Source of the DNA: Atherinomorus stipes
Lineage: Eukaryota; Chordata; Actinopteri; Atheriniformes; Atherinidae
Reading direction: 5' to 3'
NCBI GenBank assembly: GCA_023101725.1
Contig: JALJCO010013417.1
Location: 157,689 to 221,688 of the forward strand
DNA: 64,000 nucleotides
Made by a program: the position numbers and the translations under genes
The notes under the pieces: model-generated
Told to the model about the DNA's origin: nothing
Database searches by the model: none
What the model saw: the letters and a program-made list of their open reading frames with translations, nothing else
Part shown: positions 10,383 to 21,033 of the stretch, piece after piece
Numbering within the stretch: the stretch's first letter is position 1
Layout of the letters: each line of letters opens with the position of its first letter

Positions 10383-11600
10383 CAATACTGCCAAATGTAT
10401 TTGCTCACCCATCCTAATGATGGAATCAGGTGTTCCATCACTTCCACGTCCACAGGTGTATAAATGAAGCAGCTCGGCATGCAGACTGTTTCTACAAACA
10501 TGTGTGAAAGAATGTGTCGCTCTCAGGAATCAGTGAATTTCAGCGTGGAACTGTGATAGGATGCCACCTGCAACAATCCAGCGGTGAAATTTCCTCCTAA
10601 ATATTCCACAGTCAGCTGTCAGCTGGATTATAAGAACATGGAAGTGTTTGGGAACGACAGCAGCTCAGCCACAAAGTGTTCGGCCACATAAACTGATGGA
10701 GCGGGTCAGTGATGCTGAAGCTCATAGTGAGAAGAGGTGGCCAACTTTCTGCAGAGTCAATCACTACAGACCTCCAACCTTAATGTGGCCTTCAGATCAG
10801 ATCAAGAACAGTGACAGAGAGCTTCATGGAATGGGTTTCCATGGCGACCAGCAGCATCCATCCATACATCACCAACTGCAATGCAAAGCGTGGATGCAGT
10901 GGTGGAAAGCAGCCGCCACTGGACTCTAGAGCAGTGGAGGCGTTCTCTAGAGGACCAATCACGCTTCCCCATCTGCAATCTGATGGAGGAGTCTGGGTTT
11001 GGTGGTTGCCAGGACAACGGTACATGTCTGACTGCATTGTGCCAAGTGTAAAGTTTGGTGGAGGGGGGATTATGGTGTGGGGGTGTTTTCAGGAGCTGGG
11101 CTTGGCCCCTTAGTTCCAGGGAAAGGAACTCTGAATGCTTCAGCATACCAAGACATTCTGGACAATTTCATGCTCCCAACTTTGTGGGACCAGTTTGGAG
11201 CTGGCCCCTTCCTCTTCCAACATGACTGTGCACCAGTGCACAAAGCAGGTCCATGAAGACCTGGATGCAGAGTCTGGTGTGAAAGAACTGGACTGGCCTG
11301 CACAGAGTCCTGACCTCAACCCCATAGAACACCTTTGGGATGAATCAGAGCGGAGACTGAGAGCCAGGCCTTCTGGTCCAACATCAGTGTGACCTCACAA
11401 ATGTGCTTCTGGAAGAACAGTCAAAGATTCCCAGAAACACTCCTAAACCTTGTGGACAGCCTTCCCAGAAGATGAAGCTGTTCTAGCTACAAAGGTGGAC
11501 CAACGTCATCCTGAACCCGACGGATCAGGAATGGATGTTACTGAAGCTCAGATGTGAGTCAAGGCAGGTGAGCCAATAGCTTTGATAATATAGTGTACCT
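10383..11600 (+). pseudogene. Tc1-like transposon with broken transposase
   Basis: The left end (10383, 'caatactgccaaatgtattt') and the right end (complement 'cactatattatcaaagctat') are inverted copies. In between are two out-of-frame pieces of a Tc1/mariner transposase of the DDE type. One (10811-11113) carries [11 protein letters not shown], the other (11135-11392) carries the FQHDCAPVHKA block and WPAQSPDLNPIEHLWDE, which hold the second Asp and the final acidic position of the DD34E triad. Frameshifts and a TAG at 11113 separate them. It cannot make an active enzyme as it stands. Confidence 0.88.
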
Positions 11601-11660
11601 ATATGACAGCAAAGTAGGCTGTCGTACCACTGCTGCTAGAGGCAGCAACACAGCTTCAGT

Positions 11661-12126
11661 TAAAGGCACTTGAGGCAAGATTAAGAAACGAAACTCGCGA
11701 CTGGTGCTTCAGATAACTGCAGCCACGAGCCAAGCCGTCACGGAGCACAAACTGAAGCTATAATGTTGTTTACTCACCTTTTTCTCCGTAGTTCCACTTT
11801 TTAGTGTCTTTCAGTTGATATGGATCGTTTGCTGACGGCAGAATAATCCATAACTATCACTTACAATGTTTGAATTTACCGCAACGTCTCCTTCCTGTAT
11901 CAAAACTGCGGATGCAGCGTCATTTGATGTCACATCTGCAGGGCAGTGCGGGAAATTTGGACACCAAATTGCAGCGCATTTTGCAGCACACAGCCTGTTC
12001 AAGGCAACGGAGAAAAACGTGGTGGAAGCGTTATTTTTTGGTATTTAGCGCTTATCACCCATTAGTATTAAAAAATGGACATGCATGTTTGGTTTTTTAA
12101 AATTCCTTCCTCTAGTCCCTTTAAGA
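11661..12126. mobile_element. MITE with TTAAAGG termini
   Basis: The left end 'agttaaaggcacttgagg' and the right end, complement 'cttaaagggactagagg', are imperfect inverted repeats containing TTAA. No coding capacity; the 60- and 76-codon frames inside are chance. The L1 tail abuts its right end. Confidence 0.55.
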
Positions 12127-12418
12127 CATTTATTTATTTATTTATTTTATTTTTCCTTTTCTACTTGTCCTGTCCAGCATCATAGCAAGCAGAATAAAAA
12201 AATACGATTGCTTTATTGTGTTGAACAGTTTTGCTTTACCAAACGGAGCTTTATGAACATAAGGTTCCACTTGATATCCTGTTTATTCATTTTATTTCTT
12301 TAATTAAACATTTGTCTATTACACCATTCCATTTCATACTGCTGGGCCTGACAAGGGAGAAATGAAAGTTAACAGAGGTAATGTTAGAAAGTGGAACAGA
12401 GAGAGAGGAGAAAGGAGG

Positions 12419-12455
<37 letters not shown>

Positions 12456-15075
12456 CATGAATCCACTTCCACAGTTCACTGGTACATCTGTACAGAAATC
12501 CCTAAACAACATTCCAAGGTCTCTGTCGGAAAACAAAACAAGCAATCCCCTACAGGAGGACCTGCAGGTGGCTTAAATATCCTCAGATCATACAAACACA
12601 CACAGAACTACGCAGAGAAGAGGTACAACCTAGTCATCGCAATGGGAAGAGAGAAGAGGTAAATAAAGGAATAGGAAGCAGTGTCACAGTGTCAACATGC
12701 ATAATAAAGGGTCTCCGTGGTGATACAGTCATGCAGATGCAGCCTCGTCTCTGCAAGGAGGAGGAAGCCCACAAGGCTCACGACCCAGGCCCCCAGCAGC
12801 CACCCAGACCCAGGCCCAGATCCGAGTCGCCACCCCCCCCCCAAAGAACGGACATGCATCCCCCAGAGGGCGGCAAAAGGCGGCCCCAGCCGGAGCCCCC
12901 CGCGGTCTGGGGGCCCAGGCCCCAGTGGACCAAGATTAGCAGTTGCCAACCCCACTGGGCACCGGCTGCCCCCGGGGCAGGGACAGCGCCAGGCCCAGGG
13001 CCCAAGCGCCCAGGAGCAGCCCCCCCCCACCTGACCCAGGCGGCCCAACCAAAACCCAGGAGGACCGGACCCCCCAGACGACACCCCCCAGGACAGGCCA
13101 GCCCCCACCCCGACGTCCCTTCCCCACACACCTGACACCAGGGCGCCACCACTGCTACCACCCCCACACTCGCACACTCCCCACACACATACCCCAACAC
13201 CCACATGCACCCCCCCCACACACACAAATGCACCCACCCACTCCGCTCTCCGACCTTACATACCCACACTCACTCCTCCCTCCACCCCCAACACTCTCCT
13301 CACTCTACCCTCCACACCTACCCCCACCTCCTGATACCCTCTAACACCCACATGCAGTCCCCCCACACACCTGCACCGACCCCTCCCATCACCCCACACA
13401 TACGTCCCCACCTCCCTATACCCCCAATACCCCCATACATTCCCACCCATACATGTCCAGCCCCACTCATCCCTCTGACCTATCACACTCCCGCCCTTCC
13501 TTCCTTCAGCCCCTCATGACCATCCCTACTAGACACTCACAAGCATGCGCCTCCTTCCCCCATCCCCCTCCTCCTCCGACCGCCCACCCTCATCTCCTCC
13601 CTCTTCCAGCCCAAGTTCCTCCCTCCCACATTTCCTCTTTCACATTCTCATTCATTTGTTTTCACACATCCACCTCACTCTTAGCATTGCCTCCGTGCCT
13701 CCTGCGTGGTGGCCCAGGCCGGGGAAGGAGCCGCGAGGTCCAAGCCCCCTGTCGTTTTTTTATGTTTAGGTGTCTAAGTGTTTTTAAAACTGGGGAGCAG
13801 GCTGTCTCTAGATGCAGCAAACAAAGGCACTTTGGTGCCCCCCCTCACCACGCCCTCTTGACATGTGCCCTCCCCAAGGCCCTACGTGTGTGTGTGAGGT
13901 AGAGCAGAGGGGGAGAGAGGTCTTGGGAAGGGAGACCAGGGGGGGTATGAGTACCCTTCTGGAAGATGAGCCGTTACAGGCATTAGGTACCCCTGCCTCC
14001 CGGGATCCCCCAGGGCAGAAGGGGGAAGGCATGGCTGCCCCCACGGGGCGCATTCACCGCAAAGGGGCCAGCGGCGGCCCCTGGGGGCACCAGACCACCC
14101 CAGGACAGGGACAGGAGCGAACGAGGTCAGCGGAGGGGCCAGAGTTTCAGGCCCACCTTCCCCAGGCCCTGCAGACCCCCCAAGAGGCATGCAGAGCTGC
14201 CCCCCCCCCATTCTATCACCCCCACACCCTACCTCAAACAATCCACAACTTTACCCCATCAACACTCCCCCATTCCAGCCTCATGCTCCTCCCACCCCTC
14301 CTACATAGCCATCTAGTCCCCGCCCATCTGCCCCCCTGGTCCCCATGCCCCCCCTCTCTTTACCCAAGCCCGCACCCCCCACCCCGGCCGTAACATACAC
14401 AATCCTCCAACCCTGCCAGAACCCCCCACCCGTCCACCCTCTGAAACACCCCCCCCCCCATTCACTCAGCTGCCCCGCATCCCATCCCCTCACAGATCCA
14501 TCCCCGCTCCCCACCCAAACCCCTCCAACCTGATACACACAAACCCCACCAATGCACCCCCCCTCCCACACTCAGCATTCATCTCCCATGCACCTTCACC
14601 CGCCCCTCTCCTTCATACAGTCCCACAGACAACCATACACACATCCCCCTGCACTCACGCCCCCCTCCAGTCATACACCCACCCCCACACTATGGATTGG
14701 GACCACCGGGCCGCCAACCCTCCCCCGCACCATGAGTCCACCCCACCCAGCCCCCGAACCAGGCGAGACCAACCCGCATGAGTTCATTCGTGCAGGTCAG
14801 TCCCAACCGACACATCAGCCGGGCAGGACAGGCCCCTGGCGGGGAAAAGACCCGGCCATCCCGCAACCCCCACCCCCACACATATACCCTTACTGTCATA
14901 TACACCCACACACACACATAGCAGAGGTGCCCCGGCCCCCGGTGCAGAGACTAGACACCAGCATGTGAGGACCGGCCCAAACCAGAGGAGGCGCGTCCTA
15001 CCGCCCCCCTCCCCTGTGCCGAGCCGGGCCCCCTGGTCCAGGAGGCAGGGGCCACCCCTGAGCACCAGGGCCCAG
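12127..15075 (-). mobile_element. Long G-rich 3' region of an L1-type LINE
   Basis: Read on the minus strand, this follows directly on the L1 ORF2 at 15076-17595. It ends at 12122-12150 in an A/T-rich tail (complement of 'tttatttatttatttattttattttt'), as expected of a retroposed 3' end. Between about 12690 and 15070 the plus strand is C-rich with CACACC-type runs, so the sense strand is a nearly continuous G tract. Long frames on both strands here are composition artefacts. The same sequence recurs at 61410-64000 with the same end. Confidence 0.75.
12422..12452. repeat. (GA)n microsatellite
   Basis: About 15 uninterrupted GA units inside the L1 3' region. The corresponding place in the second copy (61610-61660) is only purine-rich, so the run expanded after insertion. 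Confidence 0.9.
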
Positions 15076-17595
15076 GAACATCCTCTGTCCTGTGTAATGT
15101 ACTCTGTGTAAAACCTTGAATTGTATCAACTGCATATTTGAGTTTTTAGTCATTAGGAACGTGTTTAAACATATCTGTGTCCATGTGTTTTGGTTAAGGG
15201 TTCTGGACAACTCAGCCTCCCACTTCGAAGTTGGAAGGGAAATTGAATCATCCAGTTTTAATAATAATCTATATATTTTCGACTGTAGTTTGGGGATAGA
15301 GAGATTCAGGAATTCTGCTACCCTGACCGGAGTCTGCAGGATCAGTTGGTTAGAGGTATATTTTTTGCTTAATATAGATTTAAGTTGATGGTATTCTAAG
15401 AATTTAGTACTACTGATCCCGAATTGTAAGGTGAGTGTATTAAATGACAGGAAATTTCCATTTTCAATGATATGTTGTAATTGTTTTACTCCTTTATCCT
15501 TCCAATGTACAAAATCATTTTCTTGTTTTGTAGAATATCCAGGTTATTCCAGATGGGTGTGAGTTTACATGGAATAATAGAAGACTCAGTTAATTTCAGG
15601 AATTCCCACCATGCTTTCAAAGTAGAGCAGATGTTGATACTTTTAAAGCATTTATGAGATCTGACTGCTGAACTGATGAACGGCAAATCAGAGACATCCA
15701 GATCCTCACATAATGCTTGTTCTGTGTCTAGCCACGGTTCATCTAGATGGGTAGGTTTCAGCCATTTGGAAATAAATTGTAGCTTATTTGCTAGGAAATA
15801 ATAATTGAAATTGGGTGAGTCTAACCCTCCCCGGTCTTTTACCTGTTGTAAGGTTTTTAAACTGATATGTGATGGCTTGTTTTTCCAAAGCAATTTGGAA
15901 ATGTGAGAGTCCAGTGACTTAAACCAACTGGAGGAAGGTTTGGTGGGTATCATTGAGAACAAGTAGTTAATTTTCGGTAGAACCATCATTTTGATGGTAG
16001 CAACTCTCCCCATGAGTGATATGGGTAAGTGCTTCCATCGCGTGAGATCTTCCTCTATTGACTTTAATAGCTGGACATAATTTAACTTTATTAACTCTGA
16101 AAGTTGTGGAGAAATATTTATTCCTAAATATCTGATATTACCAGACTGTATTGTGGTGTTAGGGATGTTTTGTAAAGTACAATTAACAGATAAAGCTGTA
16201 GTCTTGGTCCAGTTAATAGAGTACTCAGATATCATTGAAAATTTATTGATCAATGTGATTGTCTGGGAGAGAGATGTTGATGAGTTCTGGAGGAAAAGCA
16301 GTACGTCGTCTGCATAAAGACTTATTTTATGTTCTAGATTTTTGCCGGGGATCCCTTTAATATCTCTGTCCTGTCTTATAGCTGCTGCTAGTGGTTCAAT
16401 GAAAATGGCAAAAAGTGAAGGGGAGATCGGGCAGCCCTGCCTGGTGCCTCGCTGTAAACAGAAACTTGGAGAGGTTTGGTCATTGGTCCTCACACATGCA
16501 TTAGGGTTGTTATAAAGTATTTTTATCCAGTCTATGAAATAAGGACCAAAACCAAATTTATTTAATGTTGCAAACAGGAATTTCCAGTTAACACGATCGA
16601 AGGCTTTTTCTGCATCTAACGAGATGATAGTGGATTCCAGATTATGAATGGTAGCATAGTCTATTAGATTAATCAGCCTGCGTGTGTTAGTAGAAGAATG
16701 TCGACCTTTAATAAAACCAGTTTGATCAGGATGTATTATCAGAGGAGTTATTTTTTCTATCCTTTTAGTGAGTGCTTTGCTGATTATCTTAAGATCTACA
16801 TTTATTAATGAGATTGGCCGATAACTAGCTGGAAGTGTCGGGTCTTTACCTGGTTTTAATAATACGGTGATATTTGCTGAATTCATATTTGGTGGTATTT
16901 TCTGTTTCTCTTTTATTTCTAGGATCATTTTATAAAAAGGGCTGCACGGTGGTGTGGTGGTTAGCACCGCAGCCTCACAGTAAGAAGGTCACTAGTTCAA
17001 TTCCTGGCTGGGGAGGGGGTTTGAACAATTCCAACAGTGGCCTTCCTGTGTGGAGTTTGCATGTTCTCCCCGTGTATGCGTGGGTTCTCTCCGGGTACTC
17101 CGGCTTCCTCCCACAGTCCAAAGACATGCATGTTAGGTTAATTGATCACTCTAAATTGCCCCTAGGAATGAATATGAGCATGAATGGTTGTCTGTCTCTC
17201 CATGTTGGCCCTGCAACAGACCGGCAGTCTGTCCAGGGTGTACCCCGCCTCTCGCCTGATAATAGCTGGGATAGGCTCCAGTGACCTCCGCGACCCTGAA
17301 CTGGATAAGCGGTACAGAAAATGACTGACTGATGATGGCTGATTTTATAAAAAGTGGGAGCCAGAATTGTCCAGAACTCTTTGTAAAATTCGACCGGATA
17401 TCCATCTGGGCCTGGGGCTTTGTTATTGGGCATATGTTGCAGAGCGTCATGTAATTCACTTATTGAGAGGGGTGAATCTAAAGCCGTAATATTTTCCTGT
17501 TGTAGTTTTGGAAGAATGATACTATTGAGAAATTGATTAATATTATCATCTGTGGGGTTTATTTGTGATTTATTCTGTAGAAGTTTCTAAAAATG
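15076..17595 (-). pseudogene. L1-type LINE ORF2, reverse transcriptase part
   Basis: A 493-codon uninterrupted frame at 16967-15486 carries the RT blocks ASYRPISLINVDLKIISKAL, the motif A region LDAEKAFDRVNW, the motif B region RQGCPISPSLFAIF and the catalytic YADD (SLYADDVLLFL). The more N-terminal part continues at 17433 (MPNNKAPGPDGYPVEFYKEF) after a SINE insertion. The more C-terminal part lies at 15485-15076 after a stop, with the IQFKVLHRVHYTGQRMF block. The endonuclease half is missing, so the copy is 5'-truncated near 17595, and the C-terminal zinc-knuckle region is absent where the G-rich 3' part starts. The clade is L1-like; the precise subfamily is not assigned. The long open frame suggests fairly recent insertion. 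Confidence 0.92.
16940..17341 (+). mobile_element. tRNA-derived SINE inside L1 ORF2
   Basis: The element begins 'ggctgcacggtggtgtggtgg', has an A box TGGTTAGCACCG at 16958-16969 and a degenerate B box AGTTCAATTCC at 16994-17004. It continues with the conserved fish SINE body ('gcatgttctccccgtgt', 'gtccaaagacatgca', 'gggataggctcca') and ends in GACT/GATG-type short repeats. The exact 13-bp target duplication ATTTTATAAAAAG lies at 16927-16939 and 17342-17354, so insertion happened after the L1. Confidence 0.93.
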
Positions 17596-17627
17596 TTATT
17601 TATCTGGTCTGATCATGGCTAAACTAT

Positions 17628-17796
17628 GAACCCTCGCGGACCCTGAGGTCTTCTGGCACCGGCCTTTTAATTGTTCCTAGAGTGAGAACTAAAACTCACT
17701 GCGAGGCCTTATTCCACCATTATGGACCTCGTCTGTGGAACAGCCTGCCAGAGAACCTCAGGGCTGCAGAGACTGTTGATGTTTTTAAGAAGAGGC
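17628..17796 (+). pseudogene. C-terminal tail of an L2/CR1-type LINE ORF2
   Basis: One frame reads IVPRVRTKTHCEALFHHYG followed by PRLWNSLPENLRAAETV and FKKRL, the conserved C-terminal block of many fish L2/CR1-group reverse transcriptase proteins. It is cut off at the retroviral LTR at 17797. No start or RT core is present. Confidence 0.8.
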
Positions 17797-18634
17797 TGTT
17801 AGGTTAATTCTTTATAAACCCAAAAGGAATGAGAGAGACAAGAAAGAGTCAACACCAAGTCAGAGTTTTAACTTGCAAGGGGAGACAGTCTCATACCATC
17901 TCCGAGGTTTTTCTATGCCTTGCAGCTTTTTATTCACACAGGTCATGTTAGACAAAACAACTCCTTGTATGGAAACGGGTTGACAGATACAGTAGCAGAA
18001 GATAGTAGTACTTCTCCATAGCAGTAATTTTCCACTGAGAGCATGTCACACTGAAGCAGATCATGCATGTCACACTCTTATTATTGATAATATAGAATTA
18101 TTCTAACATTTCCCTCCTGTTTATCAATGATGAACACTGAAAACAAAACCTTCATGATCATAATGCCTTCATCTCACACACAATCAATAAGTGATGGACG
18201 GCTGCAACACAAAATAAACAACCATAACAATAAGGACAACAGATAATAATAGTATGACACTAACAAATCACCAAATAACATAAAACACTAAACATAATTG
18301 TATTAATGTTATTTCTGCTGTAAAATGTTCTATGAGATGCGTTACTGGGGTCCATCTGCATCGCCCCGATGTCATCGGTGACGTCCCATCATTAAAGCTG
18401 CAGGGGAATGTCGGCATCCTCACAGAACAGCTGGAGAGTTGCACCTCAGAGCAAAGAAAGAGAACATCATGAGTAAACAAGGAAATGAACAAAATACACA
18501 ATATTGAAGACCCATGTGAACTTAAACACATATTACGGCGGAGTAAACAACTAAAATAAGATAATTAAGATAAGATATGATAAATAAGATAACAAAGGAC
18601 AGTGAGCAGAACAGTATGTGTGTATATCTGTGTG
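17797..18634 (-). repeat. 3' LTR of the endogenous retrovirus
   Basis: The sequence from TGTTAGGTTAATTC at 17797 to the TG-rich run near 18634 matches 30613-31484 closely. In sense orientation it ends in AACCTAACA. A poly(A) signal AATAAA lies in sense at 17934-17929. Compared with the other LTR it lacks a 32-base stretch between 'tgcgtt' and 'actgggg', and its outer end runs into a TG microsatellite, which blurs the U3 boundary. Confidence 0.87.
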
Positions 18635-19441
18635 TGTGTGTGTGTGTGTTGCCAGGAACAGGTGGATGGAGTCACATTCCACCACTGAACGCATTATTGA
18701 CCAACTCTCTGAAACATGGCAACATACAGAACGAGAACAGTCAGAACAGGATGATCACTGCTAAGATAGGAGAGCACAGCGTCAGCAGTGACTGACACCA
18801 GGGACCTGAAGCTAAAGTCAGAAGGCATGTAGGCACGTATTTTAAGGTGTAAGAACCAAAACCTGTGTCTCACTCAAGCAGTGAGATTCTCACACTCATA
18901 GCTACAATTTTAAAAGAATGAGAAAGTGTAACGACACCAAACTGAGCCAGCTGGCAGTCATAGTTTAGGTACATTCTTTGTTGCAGCCCTCCTGTGTACG
19001 AGCAGTCTGACATGGATGCTCAGCAAGGTCAGTACACACCCGGGCTCCAGGAATCAGGCAGGCCAGATGACAGAGATCACAGCAGGGGCCACAAACCCAG
19101 ACCATCGCTGTGGGACAGCTGGAACCTTCCTCAGAAGGAACATGGAGGTATACACTGTGGCATGTACCCTCTAGATGAAAGAGCTGGGTTTGCTCCCATC
19201 ACATGGTGTGTTGTTGACATCATAAGCAGCTGGTACAACTGCCTGCAGTCTGAGAGCACTCATGAAGGCTGCTGGCCTGGTGTCTAGAGAACGTGTGGAC
19301 ATTATACCGTTAAACTTGCGTGCCACCTGTACTGCTGGCTGATACTGTAGGTTGTCACGTTCACGATGATGATCAACAATGTGTTGCGACCAATAATAAC
19401 CCGGTGGTCCCCCCATGTTGGTATGAGGTGTGAAACATAAA
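18635..19441. other. Proviral interior without recognisable gene
   Basis: This is where env would be expected in the minus-strand provirus. Both strands carry only frames of about 100 codons with stops (for example 19512-19171 minus), and no surface or transmembrane subunit motif could be recognised. No gene is called. Confidence 0.4.
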
Positions 19442-20356
19442 CAGTGTTGTATAAAGTACCCAAAAGCCATACTTGAGTAAAAGTAAAAGAACCTAACTGG
19501 AAAATGACTCAAGTAAAAGTGAAAGTTGCCTGCTAGAATATTACTTGAGTAAAAGTAAAAAAGTAGCTAGTATTTACTGTACTTAAGTATCAAAAGTAAA
19601 CAGTACAGTTATTAAAACGCAATAAGAAATTTGAGTTTAACATTTTCCTTATTACTGTTTAGTTTAGTTTTTAAGTTTTAATTTGCAAAGTGTAAAGGAG
19701 CTTCAATACCTCCTTACATAAACCAACCATATAGAAAAATACTATACACACAAACATCCTTACAGACCTGCATGCATGCCTACCAACATTCATACTCACG
19801 TGCATTCAATATTAAATCATTCCTAATAAACTCTTGGTGCTTGGAGGTGATGCAAACAAAGAACTTGATTGGTTGAACTTTAACACGACTGCAGTCCGAC
19901 AGCACATGAACTGTCCATCCAGTCGTTACTGAACCATGAAAAACTTTTTGTTCAACCTCAAAAGAAGTTGTTTCTCAAAATGGAGAGAACTCAGTCTCGC
20001 TCTTCTTGGACTGAAGACCAGACCAGCGATGCTGAACAGCCTTTCACCTGCTGCTGAGGCAGGTAAAGGTGTGTTTAGCTCCAGAGACGGCTGCACAAGG
20101 CTGCTAGTGGCTGCTAGTTCCACTACAACAAAACAAAGATTGTCCATTGGCTATTACGTTCCTTGTTATTTTGTAACGAGTAACTAAGATGCTCAGGTAA
20201 ATGTAATGGATTAAAAGTATTGATTTTTCTCAGAAAATGTAGAGAAGTAAAAGTAAAAGTCATCAGAAATAGAAGTAGTAAAGTAAAGTACAAATATAAA
20301 AAATACAACTTAAGTAAAGTAATGAAGCATTTTTACTTAGTTACTATACAACACTG
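19442..20356 (-). mobile_element. hAT transposon remnant with CAGTGTTG termini
   Basis: Inverted ends CAGTGTTGTATAAAGTA (19442) and the complement ending CAACACTG (20356) bound the element. Stretches of 'acttgagtaaaagtaaa' at both sides are typical subterminal repeats of this fish family. The flanks (aacataaa and acaacatt) do not form a clean 8-bp duplication. It holds a transposase C-terminal relic. Confidence 0.85.
19926..20147 (-). pseudogene. hAT transposase C-terminal dimerisation domain
   Basis: The frame contains NTPLPASAAGERLFSIAG, then SPRRARLSSLHFEKQLLL. This is the hATC signature (xSxxxERxFSxxG followed by RxRLxxxxxExLLxL) that mediates dimerisation. Only this last part of the enzyme remains; the catalytic RNase-H-like core is deleted. 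Length of the relic is about 60 credible residues. Confidence 0.9.
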
Positions 20357-21033
20357 ACAACATTCAAAAAACATCAATGACCCGGTGTGTCAGTCATATA
20401 CATATGGTGATACTGTTATATCATTTTGTAAAGTCACCATATGAACTGTGAACAAGTGTGCACTCTTAACCCGGATTTTAGATTTACTTAAACCATTTGA
20501 TCAAAATGTACTAAAATAAATAAGTTGGAGGTTATTACTAAGAAATATAAGTGCAAAGTGAATGTGTGAATGATTTTAAGTTTGATTGACACAAATTTCT
20601 AAGTTTTGGTCATGACCATGCAAAATGCAAATGTAAGGGAACAGGTTTCCCACAATGCAGTTCACGGCCTTTAACAACAAATCAGAGATAATTCACAAAT
20701 GAAGAATTCATACGCAGGGTTGGTGGTGTCATGTGACTGAGATGAATTTGAGATGATAACACGAACTAGAAAAAATGGTTTGTGTGAAGCATCTCATCTA
20801 AATTAGGTGAAATAAATCAGCTACAGTTTCCTCCTCCACTTCATCAACTTTTAACTTTGTAACATTCATCCTTTTGTTTTGCTCGGCTGTTCAGCCGTGT
20901 AAGTAACATGTAAACAATCTTCTGTAATGTTTAAAAGGGTAAAAGAAAGGGAAGCCAGAATAATATAAACTATGCACCACTCACACTGTGGAGATGATCC
21001 AGGTTCCTGGTGCCAGCCTCTGTCTGGAGGCGG
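20357..21033. other. Proviral interior, no gene seen
   Basis: AT-rich sequence with short frames only. The minus frame 21066-20866 is open into the minisatellite but shows no family motif. Confidence 0.35.

Noticed and set aside
12692..14571. Many open frames of 100-190 codons on both strands
   Set aside because: All are Pro- or Gly-rich products of C/G-rich repeat sequence with no domain and no agreement between the two copies.
18660..19512. Possible retroviral env
   Set aside because: Position fits, but no surface or transmembrane motif could be recognised in any frame.
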